In this document: piece after piece, positions 28,701-35,622 of the stretch
Position numbering within the stretch: position 1 is the first letter of the stretch
Layout of the letters: every line of letters begins with the position of its first letter
Assembly: GCA_017531585.1 (NCBI GenBank)
Contig: JAFXKT010000001.1
Coordinates: 310,001-374,000 of the forward strand
DNA: 64,000 nt
From: Candidatus Saccharimonadota bacterium
GTDB lineage: Bacteria; Patescibacteriota; Saccharimonadia; Saccharimonadales; Saccharimonadaceae
Direction: 5' to 3'
Translations under genes and position numbers: made by a program
The notes under the pieces: generated by a model
Told to the model about the DNA's origin: nothing
Databases searched by the model: none
The model's input: the letters and a program-made list of their open reading frames with translations, nothing else

Positions 28701-30605
28701 GCGCAATCCAGTGATAGTACCTTGGCAAGTTTGCAAGTTTGGAAAGATGGAAATCTAGTTGAATTAACTCCAGCGTTTGATGCGGGCCAGTTAGCCTACT
28801 CAATTCCAGATATCACGAATGATGTGACGGAATTAACCGTAATGGCAACAGAGAATAACCCAGACGCAACTTACCGTTACATCTATCAGAACAATGAAGT
28901 CTGCGGCGAAACGGGAAGTTGTAAGATTACTATTGATCCAAGCAAGACAATGCAGACGATCAAGGTGGAGGTAACGCCGGCCGATCAGAGCGGGCCAAGC
29001 GTTTACCGAATCGACTTTAACATCAAGAAAGACAATAACGCGAACCTTGCTACCTTATCAGTTGGAACTCCGGGCACACTAAACAGAAGCTTCGATCCAG
29101 GTACTACCGATTATTCAGTCAATGGCCTAACTTACGAAAACGTATCGGCGCCAGTAGTATTGAAGTATACGGTTAGTGACCCAGATGCAAGAGTTAGCAT
29201 AAATGGCGGCGCAGAGAAGACAGGCGGTACAGTGGAGTGGACCGAAAACCTGAACTTTGATACGACCGACAAGAAGCAGCAAACTATTGTCACGACGATT
29301 AAAGTTATCGCAGAAGATAATAGTTCGAAGACCTACACGGTTACGGCGATTAGGGCGGCTGCTATAGCAAGTAGCGATCCGACTCTAGCAGCCTTGAGTG
29401 TAACGGGTGAAACCCTAAGCCCAAGCTTTGCGGTAGACCACGAACCTTACGACATTGGCGAAATTGCATATTCGAAAGAGAGCATTGAAGTAAATGTTCA
29501 GCCAAACAACGAAGAAGCACGCGTCTTTATCAATGGCGATGAGGTAGCAATTAGTGGTGGTGTTGGCTCAGCAACAGTTGCGGCTCCTCAAACAAATGAT
29601 GAGCAAACGGTAACGATTCGCGTACTAGCAGGCAACAATGTAGACGAAAAGACCTACACGATTAAGTTCCATAAGAACGGTAGCTCAGATACAACGCTAT
29701 CTCAGATGGAATTTACAAATGGCACATTAAACGAAGACTATTCACCAGGGATAAAGAATTATACTTTGACTCTAGGGGAAGACCAGACGACAGGCATCAT
29801 CGTGACGCCAAATGATCCGAATGCGACAGTAAGCTTCGGTACAACTGACAACATGAAGATCTTGGACCCAGGTATAGAAATGGGTGTAACTGGTCTAACC
29901 GAAACGGTAAACACTCGTAAGCTCCTAATCATGGCACAGGACGGCACGATTGAGGATATTACAATCACAATCGTAAGAACTACTGGCGAAGATAGAATTA
30001 CTTCGTTAGCCTATGGCCACGAGATTACAGCGAGAAACGTTACGGTGGATGGTGAAGTTGCGAAGTATGGCTACATCATGAGCGTAGCGGATCGCAATAT
30101 TGGTGAGAGAGCAGCAGACGGAACATATCCAGATTATGATAATTCACCATCTGGAACGATGACAGTCGAATTGCTCGCAAACCAGCTGGATAACCAGCGT
30201 GTCAACTTGCACTTTTACAGACCAAACCTCGATGAAAACGGAATTTTCATCGGCAAGGGCGATGAGATTACAAGCGACGAAGTAATTGGTACCGGTACAG
30301 TTGTAACTCTTGAAGTAGATAACGTCTTGAAAGATCAGGTAATCGTTATTATCAAGGGCGAAGTAAACGGTGACGGTGTAATCAACTACAAGGACCGCGG
30401 TAAAATTATTAACCATAATGCTGCCGATGGAACAAAGTTTGCAGAAGGATCTCTTGGAATTATTGCAGCCGATATCGATAGTGACGGCATAATTAATTAC
30501 AAGGATCGTGGTAAAGTGATTAATCACACAGCCGCAGATGGAACCAGGATAAATTACGGTGCGATGCTAAACCCAGCGGGGGGAGGCGCGCCGCCTGGCT
30601 CCTGA
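22797..30605 (+). CDS. Secreted cadherin-like repeat protein with C-terminal dockerin (2,602 aa)
   Basis: The N-terminus is a typical signal peptide: basic MKTQERKK, a hydrophobic stretch to about residue 30, and a likely cut after TYA or YAE near residue 38. Residues about 45-255 form a non-repeat beta-rich domain with Cys residues. Its AAGDNLVIAIKF and TVTYNTDYF stretches recall the aGdxVxVxV and lxYDp parts of cohesins, a weak resemblance. From about residue 260 there are roughly 20 cadherin-like beta-sandwich repeats, each opening with DAxLxxLxV-type motifs. The last 80 residues hold a dockerin. There is no transmembrane anchor or LPXTG. The gene ends in TGA and is followed by a strong terminator. 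With the preceding giant gene and the next gene it forms a cluster sharing domain families; it is probably an exported surface or matrix protein, exact role unknown. Confidence 0.88.
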   Translation: MKTQERKKSVFNTLLRVFAIAMAISSCVFLSPSKTYAEDHTCSDPNNCSAFTIEVYRCEGTCVANNLGQFASKIANGTASSYLVGDSDKIAAGDNLVIAIKFVPAKYQNTYPKTFTDTVTYNTDYFTTVKKANGTFYSYTIAKQLPYTTEEQWDDEAEDYKTVTIAQYTNTLTNVNAGAVVQQVQPKSVSGSPAIDKTAYTGFFSLSVNENIPAGAQATIGFNDSTPTNMVLSGPINGTVTKFPYKKTDYVLNFAGDSASTDATLSALAVKNSTNTVTYPLTPTFDSTSAATPRNTFSTKVPSSVSSINIHATANDNNAQDIRLFDGEKTDQEVENDTDPTKSIVSGSSVPIVGIGNKTVVTGENKFTIAVTSQSGNVQNEIISVYKLSNDANLSDLVVAGETLSPSFVPSTTGYTIDNVPYSTKKLNINAAVSATGKATLTGTGTWNFSSDPTAATTFTRDIVVSPEECQYVNGANQVQGASCVTKTYTITVNREAASTDANLKSLSATYVHTTGSSATTDSLIQSSQAGQTFDLGSIGYGAESISFDVTANQEKAKKMTISVNGGAETTIATSGSPISGTATCSLNVGDNTCVIRVTAEDNSTTQTYTIKAHRRSNDASLKTLTVSAIPASSTPDLSPTFPNSSTDTYNYVYSEKATSYAVSATVNDTDKTESIVMAGNHTPKTETGNSITDSFTPSGNVSPADSVTVTVTAEDGNTRIYTVNLTRERSTDASLSEIVITTSNGTTTEDHTITPTANNYSYSLEVEPDVSTIANVTATPTSSHANVASGDITYDQDLKFGSGNPVTIKATPEQGNKSQYNITITRKEYNIAGASKIEVRYGSESTWTEVSGVSANEDGTFNLRVKDVNPVPFGTGTMEFMVTKAEEHAHVEGDGSKTLESKKDNVFAITVQSQDKSVTRTYTFHVYREGDPDTGLTSLTVAGITPTTVDTTHFAVTIPYSKVEVTESDVNVVTRSGFATVAKSGTLPINAGETKDYVFTVTAQNDTVETYHIAITRKQNDQAGASQITLRLSDESTGTRNWVPSGNQTTYTFEIPYNKSQYYLEAVIPDGAIRVSEDPYVDSDDLLTIGSNGTSEHKIKIKSQDGTKEVEYTITVNRAKSADKSLTDLNLTYTEGDGTQHIKQTVTNFSPTNPSYNVSVGGDVTNITIGASLADSRAKFVETDSNADLSKYVDLAYDLNPPITFEVQAEDGSKLTYTVNVTRQRKTNPYIQSITINGQPLNNYLASGTYDGDHANGTYEYTLTKFDNSTSQITIDAVMVDADDAHAEISASKVFPQNVALNTIHYGGAQNAENQIEFYGVAHNGSKWKYTLHVYRDASSDASASVEADAVQVYWNGTWHNATWTPNENAYVITVPNSVTTASSANVQAKPKTPCTGCNAATVTMDEQKTLVTDDETYDNVNRYGFTVTAEDGITNKHYNIEITREKSDDATLSSLTVDNAQDVSIGSFNPSFSPSNGGPYTVTVGKDVSDIYINYIPTEGHANVTGYGHKEIDGVDDVFTIEVIPENGDTTKKKTYTLNIVREKSDDATLSEFKVTNLNGEAYTITPTFNPSDSTTVYQVSIPGDEDRVLLEYVGSQNLAEGVTQTIAYTVTPDNAPNEYNIPTGGERTLGVKVTAENGTTEKTYSVKVTRTKRNNALLDTLTYTFNGGTTQSVNLENCTLDDGEYTCDLGQLASSGASGMTLGATAKDDQATITGDVSTPLTISTGRNSYQITVKAEDGTTEQVYNITLLKKPSEEGSLSNMYVKDASNLDPAFSAGTYSYTVTMNDEDKDKLYASDIVATRASNKATAEMSEPIDLIVNQDNWYTITIKPEACDDKYADLVAAGVVNCNDNIKTYYINAQRKPSSNSFLYNAEVDSGTRMSPTFSKTGFNYNITIPYGGNSFEITAEPERTTSIVTDNAGHTFTSANNYKQRVYYNDLTNGAYRITVTPQSGENPRYYNFTVSIAQSSDSTLASLQVWKDGNLVELTPAFDAGQLAYSIPDITNDVTELTVMATENNPDATYRYIYQNNEVCGETGSCKITIDPSKTMQTIKVEVTPADQSGPSVYRIDFNIKKDNNANLATLSVGTPGTLNRSFDPGTTDYSVNGLTYENVSAPVVLKYTVSDPDARVSINGGAEKTGGTVEWTENLNFDTTDKKQQTIVTTIKVIAEDNSSKTYTVTAIRAAAIASSDPTLAALSVTGETLSPSFAVDHEPYDIGEIAYSKESIEVNVQPNNEEARVFINGDEVAISGGVGSATVAAPQTNDEQTVTIRVLAGNNVDEKTYTIKFHKNGSSDTTLSQMEFTNGTLNEDYSPGIKNYTLTLGEDQTTGIIVTPNDPNATVSFGTTDNMKILDPGIEMGVTGLTETVNTRKLLIMAQDGTIEDITITIVRTTGEDRITSLAYGHEITARNVTVDGEVAKYGYIMSVADRNIGERAADGTYPDYDNSPSGTMTVELLANQLDNQRVNLHFYRPNLDENGIFIGKGDEITSDEVIGTGTVVTLEVDNVLKDQVIVIIKGEVNGDGVINYKDRGKIINHNAADGTKFAEGSLGIIAADIDSDGIINYKDRGKVINHTAADGTRINYGAMLNPAGGGAPPGS
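23571..29990 (+). repeat. About 20 tandem cadherin-like domains in the second surface protein
   Basis: The repeat starts are recognisable by DATLSALAV, DANLSDLVV, DASLKTLTV, DATLSSLTV, DSTLASLQV, DPTLAALSV and DTTLSQMEF. Each repeat ends in a YTxxVxR-like strand. The repeats differ from each other in length by up to about 25 residues. They are the same family as the array in the preceding giant gene and the four domains in the next gene. Confidence 0.75.
30357..30560 (+). other. Dockerin type I-like domain with two near-identical loops
   Basis: The two calcium-loop repeats, NGDGVINYKDRGKIINH and DSDGIINYKDRGKVINH, are nearly identical to each other, suggesting recent internal duplication or conversion. 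Both are followed by AADGT. This is the duplicated F-hand architecture of a dockerin. It is followed only by a Gly/Pro-rich tail. Confidence 0.8.
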
Positions 30606-30632
30606 TCGGGGAGGTGTGTAAAAGAAGTCTTG

Positions 30633-30662
30633 AAATGACCGGCAGGGGTGCCGGTCATTTTT
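30633..30662 (+). terminator. Strong Rho-independent terminator
   Basis: AAATGACCGGCA (30633-30644) pairs perfectly with TGCCGGTCATTT (30649-30660) across a GGGG loop, followed by further T. Confidence 0.92.
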
Positions 30663-30696
30663 GTGCTTGTTTTTTAGGGAATTTTGAAAAAAGTAC

Positions 30697-30775
30697 TAGC
30701 ATTATGATTGTGCTTGTGGTATTATAGGGTCATAAAAGGTCATTTTAACTAGAAACGGTCAAATTCTGGTTAAAA
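30697..30775 (+). promoter_or_regulatory. Promoter, AAGGTCA element and leader hairpin upstream of the 788-aa surface protein
   Basis: TAGCAT (30697-30702), 17 nt, then TATTAT (30720-30725) with an extended-10 TGG. Ten nt later comes AAGGTCA (30736-30742). It runs into a 12-bp stem, TTTTAACTAGAA (30743-30754) with TTCTGGTTAAAA (30764-30775), containing one G-T wobble. The 9-nt loop holds another GGTCA. The hairpin is followed by an A-rich stretch, not T, so it is not a terminator. Confidence 0.6.
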
Positions 30776-30815
30776 ATAAAATAAAAAGTCAAATTAAAAA
30801 AAGAGAGAGAATTTT

Positions 30816-33182
30816 ATGAAGCGTTTTTTGAAGAATGCAGCGGTCTTTGCTAGTTTGGCTTTTTGTGGTCTTTTCATTTTAAGCAATGATGTATTTGCTG
30901 ATGGCGGCTATTACGGCTTTAGTCAAGATTCTATTACCTTGGCGCCAGGCAATACCGGTTCCGTAAAAACAGTCGCAGCTCCAAACGATGCCGGTCGTAG
31001 AGTTTCCGCAGGTGATGCTGTTTTCTCGGGTGTAAATAATGATTGTGTTTCGGCAAGTATTGCTCCTACCGGTTACGGTTCTTGGGGTACTGGCGGTTCC
31101 ATTAACGTTAATAACGTAAATACGTCTGGTACTTTGGAAATTGGTACGGTTTCAATTAGCGCAAAGAATGTTAGTGTAAGCTGTTCTGCAACGGTAACAA
31201 TTTCTGGTGAACTTATGGATCATCAGGATGGCACTTCTCGTTCTTCGGCAACTCTAACTATCTATGTTGTTGCTCCAGAGCCAACTCCAGCTTCAAGTGA
31301 TAACCAGATTACAGGCCTTACGCCAAGTGCAGGTACCGCAAGTGGTTCTGGCTCAAACTGGACAATCAGTGATGTTCCACGCGATGCAACTTCTATTACT
31401 TTAACTCCATCGCTACCTGCAGGTGCAAGCGTTTCTGGTGGCAGCCCGGTAACTTGTGCGCTTAGCGGTGATAGTTCTGCTTGTAACTTTACGGTTATTG
31501 CAGAAGACGGTACTCCTAAAGATTACATCGTTACAATTAACAAGAAGAGCGAAGAGCCTACTCCAGAGCCAACTCCAGCAAAGAAGAGCTCTGATGCAAC
31601 TCTTAAATCCCTCAATGCTAGCGGATATAACTTGAACCCAAGCTTTAATCCAAATACTAGCTCATATACAATCAATGTTCAGAATAGTGTAGACGGCTTA
31701 AACTTTACAGCAATTCCAAATAGCGATAAGGCTACAGTTGAAATTACTGGTAATACTGGCTGGAAGGTCGGTGTAAATACCGTTATGATCACCGTTACAG
31801 CAGAGAACGGTTCAAAACAGACTTATACGGTTAACGTGATTCGCGCCAAGAACGCCGAGGCGGACAAGGCAAAGAAAGAAGAGAAGAAATCTGACAATAA
31901 TTACTTGTCTAACCTAATCTCTCACGATGGTGCAATTTCTCCAGATTTCGATAAGAATAAAACAAGCTATAGTGTCAAGGTTCCAAAAGATATTACAAAG
32001 CTAAATCTTACCGCAACTCCTGAAGATGAGAAGGCAAAGGTAGAGATTTTTGGCAACGAGAACTTTGAAATCGGCAAGACTACTCAGGTTACAATCGTTG
32101 TTACAGCAGAAGACGGTTCCAAGCGCATCTATACGCTTAACGTTACGAGAGAGAATGTTGAAGCAGAAACAGATTTGTCTGACCTTAGAGTAAGTGGTTA
32201 CTCAATCGAGCCTGGCTTCGATAAGGGTATTAATAAATACTCTCTAACAGTTCCTTATGATGTAGATCACTTGGACGTTATTGCTACAGCTGCAAAGCAA
32301 GGTTCTCGCGTAGAAATTATTGGTAATAATGGCCTAGCAGTTGGTAATAATACTATTCTCGTAAAGGTTACAGATAAGAACGGCTTCACGCATGTCTACG
32401 AACTTAATGTTCGCCGCATGGAAGAACCAACCTTCTTCGGTATTCGCCGCAGCGTTTGGAGAATTATCTTCATCGTCCTAGCATTGTTACTACTCTTACT
32501 CCTACTTCTATGGCTAATTTTCAGAAGGCGCCGCGAACGCGAAGAATATCACGAAACTCCAGTTATCGACTTCAAGCCAGCATTCAACTTTGGCTCTCGC
32601 GTCGGTACTGATGACGATACAGTAATGCCAAGCGGTATTAACAATCAGGCCGAATCTACTCCAGCTACAACGCTAACTCAGCCACAGACAACTCGCTATA
32701 TCGAGAATGAAGCTGATAGTGATGATGACGATGATCGCAAGATTGAAACCGTTGCTCAGCCAGTAACTGCTACAGTTACTCCAGTGGTTGGCGCAACAGT
32801 AACTCCAGCTATGGCGTCGAGCATGGCAAGCGAGAGATCCGTTATCGAGGCAGAGCGCCGCGCAAACAAGATTGAAGCAGAGCGCCTTGCAGCTGAACGC
32901 GAAAAGCTAGAAGAAGAAAAAGCTATTGAGGCAGAAGAGGTCGAAAGCGACGACGAAGATATTGAAGTTGTAACCAAAGACGAACTCTATGATGCTTTGA
33001 TGGACGTCAAAGAGAATCATGACTCTAGCAAGCTCAAACTTCTCATGAAGCAGGAAGAACTAAACCGCGAAAAAGAGAAAGTTAAAAGCGAAGCTGCTGC
33101 TCTAAAGGCGGAAAAGGCTCAGCAGGAAAAGAAAGCTGCTGTTCCTTCATTAGAGAAAGCCCAAGAAGAATTTTGGGGATAG
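30816..33182 (+). CDS. Membrane-anchored cadherin-like repeat protein with cytoplasmic charged tail (788 aa)
   Basis: A signal peptide (about residues 1-29, cut near VFA-DGG) leads into a beta-rich domain (30-150) with two Cys. Next come a Pro-rich linker, a first sandwich domain (about 160-245), a Thr/Pro/Glu linker, and three more cadherin-like domains (about 260-535), for four sandwich domains in all. One strong membrane span (about residues 550-570, with a run of leucines) is followed by a stop-transfer RRRRERE and a cytoplasmic tail of about 210 residues. The tail's second half is rich in Glu, Lys and Ala and looks coiled-coil. The Shine-Dalgarno sequence is only an AGAGAGAG stretch. It sits directly after the two dockerin proteins and shares their repeat family, so it may anchor or organise them at the membrane; that is inference. 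Confidence 0.85.
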   Translation: MKRFLKNAAVFASLAFCGLFILSNDVFADGGYYGFSQDSITLAPGNTGSVKTVAAPNDAGRRVSAGDAVFSGVNNDCVSASIAPTGYGSWGTGGSINVNNVNTSGTLEIGTVSISAKNVSVSCSATVTISGELMDHQDGTSRSSATLTIYVVAPEPTPASSDNQITGLTPSAGTASGSGSNWTISDVPRDATSITLTPSLPAGASVSGGSPVTCALSGDSSACNFTVIAEDGTPKDYIVTINKKSEEPTPEPTPAKKSSDATLKSLNASGYNLNPSFNPNTSSYTINVQNSVDGLNFTAIPNSDKATVEITGNTGWKVGVNTVMITVTAENGSKQTYTVNVIRAKNAEADKAKKEEKKSDNNYLSNLISHDGAISPDFDKNKTSYSVKVPKDITKLNLTATPEDEKAKVEIFGNENFEIGKTTQVTIVVTAEDGSKRIYTLNVTRENVEAETDLSDLRVSGYSIEPGFDKGINKYSLTVPYDVDHLDVIATAAKQGSRVEIIGNNGLAVGNNTILVKVTDKNGFTHVYELNVRRMEEPTFFGIRRSVWRIIFIVLALLLLLLLLLWLIFRRRREREEYHETPVIDFKPAFNFGSRVGTDDDTVMPSGINNQAESTPATTLTQPQTTRYIENEADSDDDDDRKIETVAQPVTATVTPVVGATVTPAMASSMASERSVIEAERRANKIEAERLAAEREKLEEEKAIEAEEVESDDEDIEVVTKDELYDALMDVKENHDSSKLKLLMKQEELNREKEKVKSEAAALKAEKAQQEKKAAVPSLEKAQEEFWG

Positions 33183-33194
33183 TGCAGAATAACG

Positions 33195-33219
33195 AAAACT
33201 AGCCGAAAGGCTAGTTTTT
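33195..33219 (+). terminator. Rho-independent terminator
   Basis: AAACTAGCC (33196-33204), a GAAA tetraloop, GGCTAGTTT (33209-33217), then T. A compact, convincing hairpin. Confidence 0.9.
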
Positions 33220-33257
33220 CTTGGGGTGGTAGCCTATGGCGCTTGCTGTAACGGATA

Positions 33258-33283
33258 TGGTATAATTGTCTCAATCAGGAGGT
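33258..33283 (+). promoter_or_regulatory. Extended -10 promoter and strong ribosome site deciding the start of the next gene
   Basis: TGG plus TATAAT (33261-33266), then AGGAGGT (33277-33283) four nt before the ATG at 33287. An upstream in-frame TTG at 33266 overlaps the -10 and cannot be the start. Confidence 0.75.
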
Positions 33284-33286
33284 AAA

Positions 33287-33904
33287 ATGAAGTTTAATCG
33301 GAAAAAAGTCAATTCCGACAAAGGGGTGGAGCCAAAGGCAAAATTGGCAGCTAACGACAGCGAATCTGCTGGCACTACCGTATTTCGTCCTGGATGGAAT
33401 CGTAGATCAGCACCAGCTAAGAAGGTTGAAGATGAACCAGAAAAGGTCGTAAAAGTAACTTCTTCTCAGAACAAAGACGATCTAGACAGAGGCGAAAACA
33501 TCTTCAAGTCCAAGAAGAAACTATTCATTATTGCTGGTACAGCAGCTGTTTTGGTTGCAGGTATCGTGGTTGCTTTCTTTATGCTTAATGGCAACAAAGA
33601 AGAAAAGCTATCTAATTCGCTTATCAAGATGGGGCGCGACTGGTACGAGAATTTCTACTATGACGGCTTCGAAGAGAGCAAGCGTGCAGATATCTTGTCT
33701 CGCTTTAAGGATATTGGTATCAAGGTAGATTTGGATAATCTTTCTAGGTATAACACAGAGGTTAATGCCGAGATTATCAAGGAGTTCAACCCAGACCAAG
33801 AAGGCGGTTGTAGTTCTACTGAGACAAAGATTGTAATCAAGCCAAAAGATCCATATGGCAAAACAGATTACGATATCGAAGCTATCCTAAGCTGCAAGAA
33901 ATAG
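33287..33904 (+). CDS. Small single-span membrane protein of unknown function (205 aa)
   Basis: I do not recognise a family. The first 75 residues are charged and probably disordered, with Lys/Arg and Glu/Asp patches. One membrane helix follows (about residues 79-100, LFIIAGTAAVLVAGIVVAFFML). The C-terminal domain of about 100 residues is likely outside the cell; it contains two Cys (GGCSS and the terminal SCKK) that could form a disulfide. There is no cleavable signal peptide. The ATG at 33287 is chosen because AGGAGGT lies just upstream and the longer reading would start inside the -10. It has its own promoter and terminator, between the surface-protein cluster and the convergent LOG gene. 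An accessory membrane role near the surface system is possible but unproven. Confidence 0.75.
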   Translation: MKFNRKKVNSDKGVEPKAKLAANDSESAGTTVFRPGWNRRSAPAKKVEDEPEKVVKVTSSQNKDDLDRGENIFKSKKKLFIIAGTAAVLVAGIVVAFFMLNGNKEEKLSNSLIKMGRDWYENFYYDGFEESKRADILSRFKDIGIKVDLDNLSRYNTEVNAEIIKEFNPDQEGGCSSTETKIVIKPKDPYGKTDYDIEAILSCKK

Positions 33905-33907
33905 AAC

Positions 33908-33941
33908 ATCAAAAAGACCCTCGTGCGAGGGTCTTTTTGAT
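33908..33941. terminator. Bidirectional terminator between convergent genes
   Basis: ATCAAAAAGACCCTCG (33908-33923) pairs perfectly with its complement (33926-33941). A-tracts and T-tracts on both sides let it serve the + strand membrane-protein gene and the - strand LOG gene. Confidence 0.92.
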
Positions 33942-33943
33942 GA

Positions 33944-34669
33944 TTAAATATGTGATTGCTTGAGTGAGAAGTGGTTGTATAGATTGTCGTAAATCTTTGG
34001 ATGGCCGACTTTGTTTGCGGCTTCAACGACTTCGTCGATATCATCGGTGATGCGATAGATTTTACGATCGCCCTTAGCAATAGTATGTAACTGATGCTCC
34101 ATCTTTTCGCCATACCATTTGTCTAGGCCTTTCCAGAAAGATTTTCCGATTAGGAACATCGGCATCTTTGGCATTTTGCCTTCCTGCATCAAGATAAGGA
34201 TTTCGCTGAACTCATCCATTGTGCCGAAGCCGCCAGGGAAGAAGACGTAGACTTTACTTGCAAAGGTAAGCATGACCTTGCGAGCGAAGAAGTAACGGAA
34301 TTCCATCGAATCGGTAACATAAGGATTGATGTGCTGCTCGTGGGCTAGTTCGATATTAAGACCGATACTGCGGCCGCCAGCTTCATAACAACCTTTATTT
34401 GCGGCTTCCATGATACCTGGTCCGCCGCCAGTGATTACGGGGTGACCATTGTGGGCAAGCTTTTCGCCTAATTCGGTTGCGAGCTTGCAGTATTTGCTAG
34501 CAGGGCTAAGGCGAGCAGAGCCAAAGATTGATACGCCCTGAGCGAAGGTGCGGATTTTTGCTAGACCTTGCTCGAGGTCTTTTGCGTAACGCAAAGAGCG
34601 TTCGACGTCTCCTGGATCAAGCTCTTCTTTTGCGATTTGCTCAAGCCAGCTGGTAATTGTTTTGTCCAT
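33944..34669 (-). CDS. LOG-family (TIGR00730) Rossmann-fold protein
   Basis: The 241-residue protein has the family signatures GGGPGIMEAANKG and PGGFGTMDEF (the PGGxGTxxE motif). Members with activity cleave the N-glycosidic bond of nucleoside 5'-monophosphates, releasing base and ribose 5-phosphate; older annotation calls them lysine decarboxylase-like. It is the last gene of a five-gene operon and starts in a TAATG overlap with the PfkB-type kinase stop, so the two are translationally coupled. Given upstream ribose-phosphate isomerase and epimerase genes, a role in recovering ribose 5-phosphate from nucleotides is plausible; that is inferred from context. The length is normal for a longer LOG subgroup (about 220-250). 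Confidence 0.9.
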   Translation of the reverse strand: MDKTITSWLEQIAKEELDPGDVERSLRYAKDLEQGLAKIRTFAQGVSIFGSARLSPASKYCKLATELGEKLAHNGHPVITGGGPGIMEAANKGCYEAGGRSIGLNIELAHEQHINPYVTDSMEFRYFFARKVMLTFASKVYVFFPGGFGTMDEFSEILILMQEGKMPKMPMFLIGKSFWKGLDKWYGEKMEHQLHTIAKGDRKIYRITDDIDEVVEAANKVGHPKIYDNLYNHFSLKQSHI

Positions 34670-35622
34670 TAAATAATTTCCTCCATTGGCATAGTGTGTA
34701 GTTTTGTACGGTTATTAAGGATGCCAGTTTTGCTTCCGACATGTTGAATGACAGAGGTCGAGTTGGCAGCGCCAAAGATAAGCGAATCTTTGAAGCTCTT
34801 TCCGGCGGCATAAGCAGCAAGGAAGCCACTACCAAAGGCGTCGCCTGCGCCAGTGCTATCTTTGACTGGCGGATCTTCGTATAGGCCAATCCTGTAAGCT
34901 GGACCAGCAGAGTAGGCAATTGCGCCACGAGAACCATCGGTAACGATGACATTCGGAATAAGGTCGTGAAGACGGCTGGCTAATTCTTTGAGTTCGGTAC
35001 CGTTGACGATCTGTTTGGCCTCTTTCTTGTTTACGAGCAAAACATCAACGTCTTCGAATAGGCCGATGAGCTGTTTTGGATGCTCAAGCTCAAGTTTGCC
35101 TGGATTAAACATGATTTTGATGTGTTCACGGCGAGCGATAGTAAAGATATCGTCGAGCTTATTCATGTCGCCACGAAGATTGGTAACATAAAGCCAATCT
35201 GGTTTGATTTTGACGAGGTCGCGTGGGTTAATCTGGTCGAACTTTGCGCTTGCGCCGCGGCAGGTTAGAATTGTGCGTTCGCCAGCTGGCGTGAGAAGAA
35301 CGACAGAGAAGCCAGTATGAACGCCCTTGAGTGTCTTTACGAATGAGCGATCGATGCCTTCGCGGTCTAGAGTATCGGTAACGGCTTGGCCGGCTGGATC
35401 TTCGGCGATACAGCCAAGAAAAATACTTTCGTGGCCGTAGCGAGCAAAGGTTGTAGCGGCATTAGTTGCGCCACCGCCAGTACTAAAATGGATTTTATCG
35501 ATGTCGATTTTAGTGCCAAGCTCAAACTGATTGAAAAAACCTTTTTTGTTGGTGCCGAAATCGTCATGGTCCATCAAGAAAACATCTTGAAGGGCGGCTC
35601 CGATACTAACAATGCGTGCCAT
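34669..35622 (-). CDS. PfkB-family sugar/nucleoside kinase
   Basis: The 317-residue ribokinase-fold kinase has GGGATNAATTFARYG near the N-terminus (sugar-binding Gly-rich region) and the C-terminal signature STGAGDAFGSGF carrying the catalytic Asp and anion hole. Family members phosphorylate ribose, fructose, adenosine or related substrates using ATP. The substrate cannot be told from sequence; the surrounding ribose-phosphate enzymes make ribose or a nucleoside likely. Translation is probably coupled on both sides: its ATG overlaps the stop of the epimerase-like gene (TAATG), and its own TAA overlaps the LOG start in the same way. Confidence 0.9.
   Translation of the reverse strand: MARIVSIGAALQDVFLMDHDDFGTNKKGFFNQFELGTKIDIDKIHFSTGGGATNAATTFARYGHESIFLGCIAEDPAGQAVTDTLDREGIDRSFVKTLKGVHTGFSVVLLTPAGERTILTCRGASAKFDQINPRDLVKIKPDWLYVTNLRGDMNKLDDIFTIARREHIKIMFNPGKLELEHPKQLIGLFEDVDVLLVNKKEAKQIVNGTELKELASRLHDLIPNVIVTDGSRGAIAYSAGPAYRIGLYEDPPVKDSTGAGDAFGSGFLAAYAAGKSFKDSLIFGAANSTSVIQHVGSKTGILNNRTKLHTMPMEEII

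Noticed and set aside
548-30527. Many 60-240-residue reading frames on the minus strand inside the two giant genes
   Set aside because: They are antisense shadows of repetitive codons, lack ribosome sites and have low-complexity translations rich in Thr, Val, Arg or His.
33266-33286. TTG at 33266 as start of the small membrane protein
   Set aside because: It overlaps the -10 and its codons run through the Shine-Dalgarno sequence AGGAGGT.
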